Below, in pieces: positions 40,077-50,180 of a DNA stretch of 64,000 nt. The stretch lies in the IMG/VR virus record IMGVR_UViG_3300018984_000003, positions 1 through 64,000 of that record; one strand, given 5' to 3'. Every line of letters starts with the position of its first letter. Positions within the stretch are counted from its first letter, which is position 1. Below the pieces are notes generated by a model, which saw only the letters and a list, made by a program, of their open reading frames with translations, was not told where the DNA came from and searched no databases. The DNA is from a virus. The translations under genes and the position numbers were made by a program.

Positions 40077-43000
40077 TAGCGCTTCAACATTTGTGTCACC
40101 TGCTGACTCACCTGACTAAACACGCCTAGCACTTGTGCCTCGGATATTCCCGCTTCTGCTTTGATATTGAAACTATTAGAAACTGGAGTCACGGGCGCGG
40201 GGGTCGGCTTCCCATTAAGCTGCTTGAGCACCCCAAGCATCTCTTTCTGGTATCCCGTGCTTTCTTCCTGTAACCTGATAAGTGGATTGACATCCGGTTT
40301 AACCGTGGCAATCTGTTGTCGCTGTATATTCATCTGGGCAACCAAATTTTTCAGCTCCGGCACTTTGGGCGCTGTCGCCGCAGTTTGCTCGATTTCGCCT
40401 AGCAACGAAGCCGATCGCACTCCAGCCGCTTGAATCCCCCGCCGTACCCCATTAGGCGTAACAATCCCCATCAATGTGTTTCGCTCTATTTCATCTCGTC
40501 GCCTGGTGGCTTCGCGTTGCTGGTTCTCGCGTTGAATCCGTGCCAGTCGTTCTGACTCTTCCGGTGTTAAACGTCCCGCTAGTTGGCGCTGTCTCAGCTT
40601 TTTCTCATTCTCGTCTACTATTGCCTCGATCGCCTGCGCCTGTGCCGCCCGTCTTTGGGTTACTTGCTCGATCAACTGTGTTTCCCGTTTTAGGTCGTTC
40701 TGTACTTTCAGAACTTTTCCGTTCTGCCCGACCATTTCTTTATTTGCGATCGCAAAAGCAATATCAGCAACAGCAGCCTCCGCAGCGGCACGGGCGGCTA
40801 CAACATCCAGTTTGGCGGCTTCTACATCGGCATTGCTGGCGTTGGGGTCGCGCTGTACTTTTTGCAGTGTGGCTTCAGCCTTGAGAACTTCAGCGTCAGC
40901 CTTAGCTGACCCGGCGCGGGCTTTTATCTCTGCAATCTCTGCCTCAAACTCTGCGCGTTTTTGAGCAATCTCTGCCTGCTTGATTTCAATGTCAAGATTT
41001 TTCTGTGCTACGATTTGCTGCTGTTGCATCGCTACCAGTTGGGCGTCTGCGGCTTCTTTTATGAGTCGCTTGCGTTCACCTTCAGAACCCGCGCTGTTCT
41101 GCAAAATTTTATATTCGCCTTGGATGTATCCATTGAGCGCGTTAGCCAAACTTGCGCGTGATTGCAGAAGCTTGTTTTGGTTCTCTAGCGATTGACTGAG
41201 TAAGTCGTACTGCTTGCCCTGTTGCTCGATTGCTCGTACCTGCACGTCAGACGCTAGTTCTTGCGCTCTAGATTGGTTTTGAATGCCTTTTATCTGGCGG
41301 TCAATCAACAAATCAAAGGCTCGCTTCTCTTCATCTATCAATTGAAGTCTTAGTTCAGTCGTTTTCTTGACTGATGCCCGGATTCTGGACTGACGCTCAG
41401 CTTCTTTTGCGGGGTCAGAGAATGCCGGGAGTGATCGCAGCGTGGCATTTTTCTGTTCCTCCAGCGCTATTTCCTGCTGGATTCGGCGCTGAGTTGCCTG
41501 AATTTCGGCGGTGGCGGCAGCATCTTTGTCGGCAGCACCAGATAATGCAGCTTGCTTGGTTATCAGTTTGCGGTCAAGTTCTGACTGTTCTAGCAGGTCG
41601 GTTGCTTTCTTGTTTTCCCGATCGAGCAAGCTTAACTGAGCTTCCAAGAATTGGGACAGCGCATCCTGTCGTCGCTTCTGTAACGACGTTTCCTGTGCCG
41701 CAAGCGCTTCCTGTCCCTCAATGTCAGATACAGACATTTGCGATCTGCGTTCTCGGATTAGTACCAGTTGAGCGTCTAAGAATTGCAGGGTTTGATTATA
41801 ACGCCCCTGTGCATACTCGGATTCAGTTGTCAGTCCTTGCGCTAATTGTCCCTCTAAAATCGCTTGCTGTTCTTGACCGTCCTGCTCTACATCTGCCAAC
41901 CGTTTATCAAAAGCTTGCTTGCGAATCTCAGCAATTTTGGCTTGGGTGTCGGCTTCTTGTTTTAGCAGTTTTTCTCGAAGTTCACTGCTAGCCTGACCCA
42001 ATCCTTCTCGAATCAGTGCTAACTGTTGCTCTGCTGATTCTTCTTGAATAGCTGCTGATTTTATAGCAGTTTCTTGATTATTCGCTAGACCTCTAACACC
42101 CTCGGATGTAACTATTGCCAATCGTTCCTCCCCATCCTGTTGCAAATCTGATAACCGCTTCTGAAAGCCTTGCTCTTGGATTTCTGTGAGTTCTTTTTGT
42201 AGCTTGGATTCTTGTGCTTTCAACTCCTCATTTAGTTCTTTATTTAGCGGACTGGTTGCAGCAATTCGTTCTCGAATCAACTCAAGTTGGTTTTTGACAC
42301 TTTGGCTCTGGATATTTTCTATTTCTGTCGCCGTCTGCTGGTTGTCTTTTTCCCCGATTGCTGCGGCAGCTTCAACGACTGAGACGCGCTCTTGCGAGTC
42401 TTGTTGTAAGTCACTTAAGCGCTTTTGTAATTCTTGCTTCTGGATTTCGGTAATCTTGACCTGGATATCAGCTTCCTGTTTTAGCAACTCTTCGCGTAAT
42501 TCTTTGTTTGTTCTGCCGACAACTTTTAACTGATTCTGGATGAGCGTAAGCTGAGAGTCTAGATTTTGCTTTTGAATTGCGCTTGATCGAGTAGCAGCAG
42601 CTTGATTGTCAATATCGCCTTTAGCATTTTGGGCAGTAACGACAGATAGTCGTTCGTCGGCGTCTTGCTGTAGGTCGGCAAGTTGCTTCTGTAAAAACTG
42701 CTTCCGAATGTCGGCAATTTTTTTCTGAGCGTTAGCTTCCTGTGCCTGCAACTCTTCCAGTAATTCGATGTTAACTTTTCCGGTTTTCTGCCCTTGCGCA
42801 CGAATCTCGTCTATTCGTTTGCGAATAATCTCAATTTGTTTACTGGCGCTTGCCTCTTGGATTTTGGCAGTGGCAACAGCAGCTTGCTGGTTATCTAGCA
42901 ACCCTTGGGCGTTTGCCGATTCAGCGATGGCGATTCTTTCTGCTGCATCTTGCTCTAGATCGCTCAATCGCTTTTGCATCTCCTGCTTTTGCACTTCGGT

Positions 43001-46000
43001 AATCTTGACTTGAATGTCTGCTTCTTGCTTCCGCAGTTCCTCTAGCAGTTCTTTATTCTTTGTACCCACTGTTGAGATACGTTTGCGAACTAATTCAAGT
43101 TCAGCGTTTAACCCATCCTGCTGAACTTTAGCTGTCTTCGCCGCCGCCTGCTGGTTGTCAATTATGCCCGTCGCATTAGCGGCAGCGATTAACGCTGTAC
43201 GTTCGTCAGCATCTTCGCGCAAATCTGTCAACCGTTTTTGCAATTCTTGTTTTTGAATTTCAGTAATTTTAACCTGAGTATCCGCTTCTTGTTTTCTCAA
43301 CTCTTCTAGTAATTCCTTGCTAGCAGGATTAGTCGTCTTTATCCGTTGTTGAATTAGTTTTAATTGAGACTCTAAACTACTTTGTTGAATTTTTGCTGTT
43401 TTTGTGGCAGCTTCTTGATTGTCAAGCACTCCCGTTGCGTTTGCAGCCGTTATAATTGCTGTTCGTTCTTCGGCGTCTTGTTGCAAATCTGACAATCGCT
43501 TCTGTAGTTCTTGTTTTTGAATCTCAGTGATCTTAACTTGGATGTCTGCTTCTTTTTTACGCAGTTCTTCTAGTAATTCTGTATTAACTTTGCCTGATTT
43601 TTTGCCTTCTTCAATGACCGTATTAATTCTTTCTCGTACAATCTTTAGCTGATCGTTTGCACTTTTTTGCTGAATTTGAGAAGTAGAAATAGCTGTCTGC
43701 TGATTTTCTTTTGTCCCCAGTGCATTGGCTGCTTGGATGACAGCTACGCGCTCATCTGCATCTTGCTGCAAGTCAGATAGTCGTGACTCCATCGCTTTTT
43801 TGTCAATGTCTGTGATTTCGACTTGGATTTCAGCTTCTTGCTTTCTCAAAGTTTCCATCAACTCAACGTTGATATTACCCGACTTTTTGCCCTCGGCTGC
43901 TACTTGCTGAATCTGCTGGCGAACAATTTCTAGTCTCTGGTTGGCTCCAGTGCGCTCAATCGTTGCTGTCTGCGTCGCTGCTGCTTGATTATTGATCGCG
44001 CCTGTTGCCTGAGAAGCCTTGACTACAGCGGTGCGTTCGGCTACATCCTCTTTTAGGTCAGCCAATCGTGTTTCCATCTCCTTCTTGGTTATCTCAGTGA
44101 TTTTGACTTGGGTGTTACTTTCCTGTTTTCTCAATTCTTCCAATAACTCAGTGCTGACCTTGCCTCGTTTCTTGTCAGCCGCTACTACCTCGGCAATTCG
44201 AGATTGGACAATCTGGAGTTGATTTTTAGAGCTAGCCGATTCGATCGCCGCAGTTTGCTTGGCGGCTTGCTGATTGTCAATCGCACCCGTGGCATTCCTT
44301 GCTTTTATGACAGAAATTCGTTCATCGGCATCCTGTTGTAAGTCTGACAATCGCTGCTGTAGTTGCTTTTTTTGAATCTCGGTTAAGTCTTTCTCTAGTC
44401 CCGCTCGTTTTGCGTTTAATTCTTCCAGTCGCTCTTTGTTACCCTTGTTTGCAGCAATTTCCTTGGCAATTAAGGCAATCTGAGTGTTGATGCTTTTAGT
44501 TGCAATCTCTGCCGTTTTGGTAGCAGCTTTCTGGTTGTCAATCTCATTTTTTGCTTGGGCTGCTTCAACAATGGCAGTAGCTTCTTGGGCATCCTGTTTT
44601 ATATCTGACAAACGTTTTTCAAATCCATCCTTGCGGGCTTTTGCTAAGTTCTGCAATGCTTCGGCTTGTTGAACTTGCAAAGCTTCCCATGCTTCCTTGT
44701 CGTACTCTTTGACTGTTTTGCCTTGCTTCTTGGCTTCGGCTTCCAGTTTTGCCGTTTTGTCTTTAATTTGAGATAGCTCTAATTTTGCTCTACCTTTGGC
44801 AATCTGAATAGATTCCCGCGCCGCTTCCTGGTTGTCTTTCAGTCCCCGTTCGCGGGCTGAGTCGTTGATTTTTTGGCGTTCGTCAAAGTCTTTTAACGCT
44901 TCGCGCTTGCGAAGGTCTCGCTGTTGTTTTTCTACTTTGGCGGCTTCTGCTGCTAATTTTGCTGACTTTAAAGCGTTGTCATCGTTTTGTTCAGATTGAA
45001 TATTCACGAATTCTGATTGTTTTGTGTTTCGCGCAGTTTTAGATTTTGCCAAATCTCGCTCTGCTTGTACAATCTCAACTTTAGGAACGTTAGTGCTTTT
45101 CAGTTTGTCAAGATTCGATTGTTTTTGGGCAATCTCCTTATCTAATACCTCTAATGCCGTATTCATTTCTTCTTGAATCTGGCGCATCCTTTCTCTATGC
45201 GATGCTTTTTGCGAATCCGATTGGGCTGCAATTTCTTTCAATTTAAGATCGGTAAGTTCTTGCTCAGCTTTTACTTCGCCAATGCGCCCCTCTTCCCGCA
45301 TTTTGTTGATTTCGTTTTGAGCTATTTCGTTGGCATTTAGTTCATTTTCTAGCTGCAAATTTTGGATGGCTTCGAGAGCCTTTAGAGCCGCCTCTTTGCC
45401 ATCAATCTCTACCCTGGTGTCACTCAATATCTGCTGTAGACGCTTGGTTCCCTGTTCTGCGCCGATTTGTCCAGACTCAACTTGAGTATTTATTAATTCC
45501 GCTAATCCTTTGTTGGCAGCCTGGAACTCAGCATCTGAGGTTGCTTCTTTTATTTGCTTCTCAAAGCCTATAACTTGGTTCCCTGTTTGTGTAAAAATTC
45601 CTCCTAACTCTGCCAAAGCTTTTGCGGAGGTAGATAGCCCGCCGACATACTTGCCCAAAACATCTAAAGATCGTTGATTTCCGGCTACAAGAGCTTGCTT
45701 GGCGTTTTCCAATGACTCATTGCCAACTGTGTCTACGGCTTTGGCTGCGGCGATGTCGGCTTCTATCTGCGCCGAATAGTTAGTAGCTTGCGTTTTCAAC
45801 GCTTTTTGGTTAGCTTTTTGTTCATCAGTCAACTCACCTTGAATAATTTCTGCATCTCGTAATTGGCGCAACTTCAAGGCTGTGTTATTAGCTCCAGTAG
45901 TAGATTGATCGCTCCGGGTTCCGATCGTGTCAAGGGCTTCTGCTGCATCACCTGCTTTTGCATTTTGGAAAGCATAAGCTGCTGCTGCTACCGCTGCAAT

Positions 46001-47413
46001 TGCCAACGCTAGTGGCCCAAGTGCGACAGCTACAGTGGTTATTGCGCTACCTAGTACAGCCATTGCCGACCCAGATGCTACAACAGCCCCCGCAGATCCA
46101 GCGAATCCTGCAATTGATGCCATCGCTGAAACTAGCGTTAGAACTGTGGCTGCCAGTTGCGGCGCAATGATAGTCAGTGTTGTCACAAATAGCCCAATAC
46201 TACCTCCTGCTGCAAAAAGTCCAGAAATAGTTGCCATTAAAGTGGCAATAGTTGCCAAAGGCCCTGCAATGGCAGTAACAACTATAGCGAATTGCACTAT
46301 CTGTTGAATTACTGGATCTGCCAAAAGTGCTGACACAACTTTCAGAATCTCCCCAAGTAAATTAAAAACAGGCATCAGAACAGGCATTATCCCAGTTAAT
46401 CCTGCCAAAAATAACTGGAAAGAACCTCCAGCTATCTCACCTAAAGAACCTCCTATGCTTAAAATGGAATCACGAATAGATTCAAAGGTTGGAAGAAAAG
46501 GTAATAATATTTTTGTTATAGTATCGACAGTGCCAACGATAAATCCAGTGACATTATCTAGTGTTTGTTGAATCTGAGGTTGAATGCTGGTGAGATATTG
46601 ATAAATAATATCAAGACTTTCAACAAACAAATCTGTTAGTTTTTCGCCAGATAGTCGAGTTGTTACCTCTACAATCTCTTGAAGGTTTGATAAAATACTG
46701 CCTACACTTTTTGCAGCAAGAGCATTGCCAGCAACAAATGGAGCAAGTCTACCTACAAGTTGATCCACTAATTTTCCTTGTGAACTCCAAGCGCTAACTT
46801 GCTGATTGGTAATACCAAGACCTTTAGCTAAAACACTATTTGAATCAATTTGAGCAGTCAAGATACTCCCCATCTCTTGACCGGCTTGCTCCATAGGGAT
46901 GCCAAGCGCACCAAAAGCACCCGCAAACGAGATAGTTAAACGCTCAGCAGCTTTGATGGGATCTGCAAACTCTTTAGATTGTGCTGTTATCTTCGTTGCA
47001 TTAGTAAGCGCAACCTGAAACAGGTCTGTCAATTGTCCCGACGTGACTCCGACAAGTTGTAAGGAATCAACCGCAATTTGATTTAACGACTTTTTAATGG
47101 GAGCTTCAAAAGCTTGTATTGCAGCGGTAGGATCTGTTAGTTTAATGCCGTTCATATATACGTCTTGAACGGCAGCCAAACTAGACTGAGTTGCCAGTAT
47201 ATCCTGGCGCATCCGTTCATTTTGACCAATAAATAAGTCATAGAATTGACTGGATGCGACTTGTATTTGACCAAAAGCTTCGCTCCAAAAGAAAAGCGCG
47301 GTACTAGCTTCAGTAATACCGCTGGCAACTCTTGACATTTCCGATCGAACATTAGCCAGCGCAGAACTCGCTAAGTCCGTAATAGAGAAAATTACATTAA
47401 TTCCGCTAGCCAT
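40076..47413 (-). CDS. Tape measure protein with 11 coiled-coil repeats, 2445 aa
   Basis: The N-terminal 300 residues are helical, residues about 300-490 contain several long hydrophobic segments (FAIVVTAIAGPLATIATLMA and others), typical of tape measure proteins. Residues about 930-1920 hold 11 tandem repeats of the type RLSDLQQDADER...NQ...LLEELRKQE...KITEIQK; unit lengths fall into 95, 88 and 85 residues. The rest is charged coiled coil. By the usual 1.5 angstrom per residue the tail would be about 365 nm. It is expressed on the strand opposite to the rest of the late genes. A short hairpin before the start could attenuate its expression. Confidence 0.93.
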   Translation of the reverse strand: MASGINVIFSITDLASSALANVRSEMSRVASGITEASTALFFWSEAFGQIQVASSQFYDLFIGQNERMRQDILATQSSLAAVQDVYMNGIKLTDPTAAIQAFEAPIKKSLNQIAVDSLQLVGVTSGQLTDLFQVALTNATKITAQSKEFADPIKAAERLTISFAGAFGALGIPMEQAGQEMGSILTAQIDSNSVLAKGLGITNQQVSAWSSQGKLVDQLVGRLAPFVAGNALAAKSVGSILSNLQEIVEVTTRLSGEKLTDLFVESLDIIYQYLTSIQPQIQQTLDNVTGFIVGTVDTITKILLPFLPTFESIRDSILSIGGSLGEIAGGSFQLFLAGLTGIMPVLMPVFNLLGEILKVVSALLADPVIQQIVQFAIVVTAIAGPLATIATLMATISGLFAAGGSIGLFVTTLTIIAPQLAATVLTLVSAMASIAGFAGSAGAVVASGSAMAVLGSAITTVAVALGPLALAIAAVAAAAYAFQNAKAGDAAEALDTIGTRSDQSTTGANNTALKLRQLRDAEIIQGELTDEQKANQKALKTQATNYSAQIEADIAAAKAVDTVGNESLENAKQALVAGNQRSLDVLGKYVGGLSTSAKALAELGGIFTQTGNQVIGFEKQIKEATSDAEFQAANKGLAELINTQVESGQIGAEQGTKRLQQILSDTRVEIDGKEAALKALEAIQNLQLENELNANEIAQNEINKMREEGRIGEVKAEQELTDLKLKEIAAQSDSQKASHRERMRQIQEEMNTALEVLDKEIAQKQSNLDKLKSTNVPKVEIVQAERDLAKSKTARNTKQSEFVNIQSEQNDDNALKSAKLAAEAAKVEKQQRDLRKREALKDFDERQKINDSARERGLKDNQEAARESIQIAKGRAKLELSQIKDKTAKLEAEAKKQGKTVKEYDKEAWEALQVQQAEALQNLAKARKDGFEKRLSDIKQDAQEATAIVEAAQAKNEIDNQKAATKTAEIATKSINTQIALIAKEIAANKGNKERLEELNAKRAGLEKDLTEIQKKQLQQRLSDLQQDADERISVIKARNATGAIDNQQAAKQTAAIESASSKNQLQIVQSRIAEVVAADKKRGKVSTELLEELRKQESNTQVKITEITKKEMETRLADLKEDVAERTAVVKASQATGAINNQAAATQTATIERTGANQRLEIVRQQIQQVAAEGKKSGNINVELMETLRKQEAEIQVEITDIDKKAMESRLSDLQQDADERVAVIQAANALGTKENQQTAISTSQIQQKSANDQLKIVRERINTVIEEGKKSGKVNTELLEELRKKEADIQVKITEIQKQELQKRLSDLQQDAEERTAIITAANATGVLDNQEAATKTAKIQQSSLESQLKLIQQRIKTTNPASKELLEELRKQEADTQVKITEIQKQELQKRLTDLREDADERTALIAAANATGIIDNQQAAAKTAKVQQDGLNAELELVRKRISTVGTKNKELLEELRKQEADIQVKITEVQKQEMQKRLSDLEQDAAERIAIAESANAQGLLDNQQAAVATAKIQEASASKQIEIIRKRIDEIRAQGQKTGKVNIELLEELQAQEANAQKKIADIRKQFLQKQLADLQQDADERLSVVTAQNAKGDIDNQAAATRSSAIQKQNLDSQLTLIQNQLKVVGRTNKELREELLKQEADIQVKITEIQKQELQKRLSDLQQDSQERVSVVEAAAAIGEKDNQQTATEIENIQSQSVKNQLELIRERIAATSPLNKELNEELKAQESKLQKELTEIQEQGFQKRLSDLQQDGEERLAIVTSEGVRGLANNQETAIKSAAIQEESAEQQLALIREGLGQASSELREKLLKQEADTQAKIAEIRKQAFDKRLADVEQDGQEQQAILEGQLAQGLTTESEYAQGRYNQTLQFLDAQLVLIRERRSQMSVSDIEGQEALAAQETSLQKRRQDALSQFLEAQLSLLDRENKKATDLLEQSELDRKLITKQAALSGAADKDAAATAEIQATQRRIQQEIALEEQKNATLRSLPAFSDPAKEAERQSRIRASVKKTTELRLQLIDEEKRAFDLLIDRQIKGIQNQSRAQELASDVQVRAIEQQGKQYDLLSQSLENQNKLLQSRASLANALNGYIQGEYKILQNSAGSEGERKRLIKEAADAQLVAMQQQQIVAQKNLDIEIKQAEIAQKRAEFEAEIAEIKARAGSAKADAEVLKAEATLQKVQRDPNASNADVEAAKLDVVAARAAAEAAVADIAFAIANKEMVGQNGKVLKVQNDLKRETQLIEQVTQRRAAQAQAIEAIVDENEKKLRQRQLAGRLTPEESERLARIQRENQQREATRRRDEIERNTLMGIVTPNGVRRGIQAAGVRSASLLGEIEQTAATAPKVPELKNLVAQMNIQRQQIATVKPDVNPLIRLQEESTGYQKEMLGVLKQLNGKPTPAPVTPVSNSFNIKAEAGISEAQVLGVFSQVSQQVTQMLKR

Positions 47414-47476
47414 AAAGTTAAAAAATAAGCGAACTTGGCAAGTTCTCCTGTTCGCAGTATTTTGTTAACTATATTT

Positions 47477-48091
47477 TTAATTCGCTGATTGACGCTGCTT
47501 CAAAACTTCAGCTACGATTGACGCTATTTCTTCTGAATTATTCTGTTGAACAGGAATTGAGTTTTCTTGGTCAACATCAGCGTCGTCTAGTACAAAATGT
47601 GCAGCCTCACGTCGCTTGATGGCAGTAGGGCTAATAGCGCGATTATCAAGGGTCATAGACTTGGTATTATGTGTACCAGTGTCAATAATCATTCTGCGCG
47701 AGTTGTTTCCTTGGCTTAATTTCTGCTCTATTTTTTTTAGCTCGCCTGAAATAATTAGAACAATTTGCTCAAAGTCTTTTGCTTCTAACTTAACTCGCAA
47801 ATCTCGCCCCGGTTTGCACTCTTCAGTACCATCAGGCATCCTGCGAACCGTGTATTTAACGATCGACTCTGGAAGTTCTGGAAACGCACACAGCAGGAAA
47901 AAAGCGATCGCCCGCTGACTAGAGTAGTCAGCAAACCTCCGCATAAACTGTTTTTCCCAGTCTCTGTATTCTTTAGTTCCTTCTTCTGGACGTTCAGTGC
48001 CAAATACTTCTGCCAAAGGCGCAACTTCTAGGTCTGTCACGCCTTGATAAATATACTCCTTGCCCGCAATTGTCACTGTAGTATTACTCAA
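47477..48091 (-). CDS. Candidate tail assembly chaperone, 204 aa
   Basis: It lies directly upstream of the tape measure gene in transcription, the usual place of tail assembly chaperones. Residues 1-70 are folded (KEYIYQGVTDLEVAPLAEVF), then mainly helical, with an acidic C-terminus (DDADVDQENSIPVQQNNSEE). It overlaps the stop of the upstream 84-residue gene by eight bases. The role is inferred from position only. Confidence 0.55.
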   Translation of the reverse strand: MSNTTVTIAGKEYIYQGVTDLEVAPLAEVFGTERPEEGTKEYRDWEKQFMRRFADYSSQRAIAFFLLCAFPELPESIVKYTVRRMPDGTEECKPGRDLRVKLEAKDFEQIVLIISGELKKIEQKLSQGNNSRRMIIDTGTHNTKSMTLDNRAISPTAIKRREAAHFVLDDADVDQENSIPVQQNNSEEIASIVAEVLKQRQSAN

Positions 48092-48338
48092 AATAACTCA
48101 CCAATTCCTTTATTAATTGTTGCTCTAGTTTATCTGTAACAGATTGCACCGACTTGACTTTGGCTATTTCTGTGGGCTTGCGTCTGGAACTGATATCTTT
48201 GGTTGCCAGTCTGGACTGGGAAATATCCTTACTTGGCTGGCTATCTGCCGCCAATGGTTCTGTCGAGAGCGAGCCTAAGAACTTACTGGCTTTGTCGAGC
48301 CGATCGAGCAAATCCGTTTCCAGTGTTATTTTGTCCAT
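48084..48338 (-). CDS. Hypothetical protein, 84 aa
   Basis: Small helical protein (LETDLLDRLDKASKFLGSLS; C-terminal DKLEQQLIKELVSYFE). It overlaps the regulator gene upstream by 56 bases and the chaperone candidate downstream by eight, consistent with translational coupling. Not recognised. Confidence 0.5.
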   Translation of the reverse strand: MDKITLETDLLDRLDKASKFLGSLSTEPLAADSQPSKDISQSRLATKDISSRRKPTEIAKVKSVQSVTDKLEQQLIKELVSYFE

Positions 48339-48537
48339 TTTTTATAAGTTGCTGTGGGACAAGTGCGTCAAGAGGCGATCCAAACACTGATGCAATGCGT
48401 TGTAACTCAATAGCGTCAATTCCTCTGGCTCCCTTCTCTATCTCCTTTACGCTTCTAACTGGAAGGTCTGCCAATTCTTCCAACTGACCTCGGCTCAAAC
48501 CTTTTGACTCTCTAAATAATTGTATCAATAAACCCAT
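48283..48537 (-). CDS. XRE-family HTH regulator, 84 aa
   Basis: The start at 48537 (MGLLIQLFRESKGLSRGQLE) gives a standard HTH_3 fold: LFRESKGLSRGQLEELADLP, VRSVKEIEKGARGIDAIELQ and IASVFGSPLDALV. The frame is open for 23 codons upstream, but those overlap the operator. It is encoded at the head of the minus-strand unit that includes the tape measure and sits next to a 33-bp dyad, so it likely regulates the divergent late genes and itself. Confidence 0.82.
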   Translation of the reverse strand: MGLLIQLFRESKGLSRGQLEELADLPVRSVKEIEKGARGIDAIELQRIASVFGSPLDALVPQQLIKNGQNNTGNGFARSARQSQ

Positions 48538-48602
48538 TGCTCGTTTTTTTGACGCGCAATTAAATTCTACAGAAATTGCAAAAGTTGGCATGAGCGTAAA
48601 TT

Positions 48603-48635
48603 GCATAACTTATGTCATTTTGACATAATTTATGC
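48603..48635. promoter_or_regulatory. 33-bp operator between the two late units
   Basis: GCATAACTTATGTCA (48603-48617), TTT, TGACATAATTTATGC (48621-48635): a near-perfect dyad with 14 of 15 positions complementary. It lies between the XRE gene (minus) and the morphogenesis operon (plus). Confidence 0.82.
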
Positions 48636-48684
48636 TGATTTGTGCCAATTCAGGTAAAAACGCTGTTTAAATATCAACATCAAG

Positions 48685-48709
48685 AAACCCTACAGATAAT
48701 ATAGGGTTT
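48685..48709 (+). other. Hairpin upstream of the late operon
   Basis: AAACCCTA and TAGGGTTT pair perfectly across a 9-nt loop in the leader of the plus-strand operon. No T run follows, so it may be a second binding site or a processing hairpin. The following AGTTCTCCTGTTCGC is also found upstream of the tape measure gene (47441-47455). Confidence 0.55.
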
Positions 48710-48763
48710 AGAGTTCTCCTGTTCGCGTATCAACGGATAAGCGACTTTTAATATTTGATTGTT

Positions 48764-50179
48764 GTGTCCAAAACTCTCGAAAAGACCGACTGGGAATATC
48801 GAGCCGATTCTGGCAAATTGGGTGAGTGGCAGTTAACACCCGAAGGGTATCTGGTCGCTAATGCCAAAATTGCCCGCATCGGGATTCAAGAATACCCCAA
48901 CCCGGACGGTACTATCCGCCGAGAGTTTCGACCCCCAGAAGAAGTGGCAAACCGCGACTCATTAAAAACGTTGTGCGATTTGCCAATCTCGATCGAGCAT
49001 CCTCCCGCAATGTTGGATTCGTCTAATGCTCGACAGTTCGCTGTTGGTTGGAATGGTTCAGTTAGTTATGACGGCGGATTTGTCAGCACAAAAGTCAAAC
49101 TGATTGACCAACACGCTGTCAAAAATGCGTTAGACGGCGGGCGGATTGAATTGTCAGTCGGGTACATAACAAAACTTGACTGGACACCGGGAGTTTGGGA
49201 GGGTCAGCGATATGACGCTATCCAGCGAAATATCAAAGGCAACCACATAGCCCTAACAATTAAAGCGCGGGGTGGGGCTGATCTTCGGCTTTATCCCGAT
49301 GTAAACCCTGAACTTCATAAAGATTCAGAAAATTTAGAAAAATGCTGGCAGCTTGCGGAGCCAACTTGGAATGACTCAGAAGTTCGGCTCGACAATTTGC
49401 ACATAAAAGTAGGAGGTGAAAGCATGAAAATGCACGATGAAGACGACTTGCGTGGCAAAAGCAAAGAGGACTTAATTTCTCTTGTGATTGAGATGCAAAC
49501 AATGTGGGCAGAAAAAGAGGAAGAGTTAAGCGAAACCAAAGACTCTGCTGTTTATTGGCAAGGTCGGGCTACAGCTTACGAAGATAGCTTGTCTGTAGAA
49601 AGTGACTTGAGCCGATCAGATAGTGATAGCGCAACCAACCGCCGAGTCAAGGAAAAGCAAATTCAGATCACTGAACTAGAAGGTCGCCTAGACAGTGCGG
49701 AGCGAGACAACGCTGCTTTCCGTCGCGAACTTGACAGTGCTAAATCTAAAGTTCAACGACTAGATTCTGAATTGCAATTAACCCGCGAAGCTCAAGAAAA
49801 AGCAATCATAACTCAGCGAGAGTCTTGGGTTAAGACTTGGAAAGAGGCAGAGCCATTTTTGCCTAAAATTGCCATAAATGAACCAGACTACACGCTAGAC
49901 AGTGTTGAAATTATGCGACTTGCTCTGCAAAATTCTCGCCCTGGACTAAACCTTGATTCGCTTATTCAAGAAGCAGTTAACCCAGATGACGTGATTCGCA
50001 CGGCTTTTGGTGTCATGGTTGCCGAAGGCTTAGTCAAACCAACTGCCGAACGCGGGTTTATGTCTCAGTTCATAGACCAAGCAAAGGCAGATTCGAGCAA
50101 TTATCACTTTGATTCGGTTGAAAAAATTCGACAAGAGACTTTCGCTAGAGATTCAGAAGCTTGGAAGGTGAAAAATTAA
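48764..50179 (+). CDS. DUF2213 prohead protease fused to scaffold-like coiled coil, 471 aa
   Basis: Residues about 15-170 match the DUF2213 family (GYLVANAKIARIGIQEYPNP, LCDLPISIEHPPAML, GRIELSVGYITKLDWTPGVW), found next to DUF2184 capsid genes and thought to be the maturation protease. Residues about 230-360 are a long coiled coil with a charged pattern (VKEKQIQITELEGRLDSAER), typical of a scaffold. The GTG at 48764 is preferred; a TTG at 48755 is also in frame. It opens the late operon. Confidence 0.85.
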   Translation: MSKTLEKTDWEYRADSGKLGEWQLTPEGYLVANAKIARIGIQEYPNPDGTIRREFRPPEEVANRDSLKTLCDLPISIEHPPAMLDSSNARQFAVGWNGSVSYDGGFVSTKVKLIDQHAVKNALDGGRIELSVGYITKLDWTPGVWEGQRYDAIQRNIKGNHIALTIKARGGADLRLYPDVNPELHKDSENLEKCWQLAEPTWNDSEVRLDNLHIKVGGESMKMHDEDDLRGKSKEDLISLVIEMQTMWAEKEEELSETKDSAVYWQGRATAYEDSLSVESDLSRSDSDSATNRRVKEKQIQITELEGRLDSAERDNAAFRRELDSAKSKVQRLDSELQLTREAQEKAIITQRESWVKTWKEAEPFLPKIAINEPDYTLDSVEIMRLALQNSRPGLNLDSLIQEAVNPDDVIRTAFGVMVAEGLVKPTAERGFMSQFIDQAKADSSNYHFDSVEKIRQETFARDSEAWKVKN

Positions 50180-50180
50180 T

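Noticed and set aside
41374-41991. A 205-residue plus-strand frame antisense to the tape measure gene
   Set aside because: It is a shadow of the repetitive coiled-coil coding sequence; no start signals and composition typical of antisense frames.
48283-48606. Extended start of the XRE gene at 48606
   Set aside because: The extra 23 residues are not part of the HTH fold and the start codon would lie inside the 33-bp operator; the ATG at 48537 is better.
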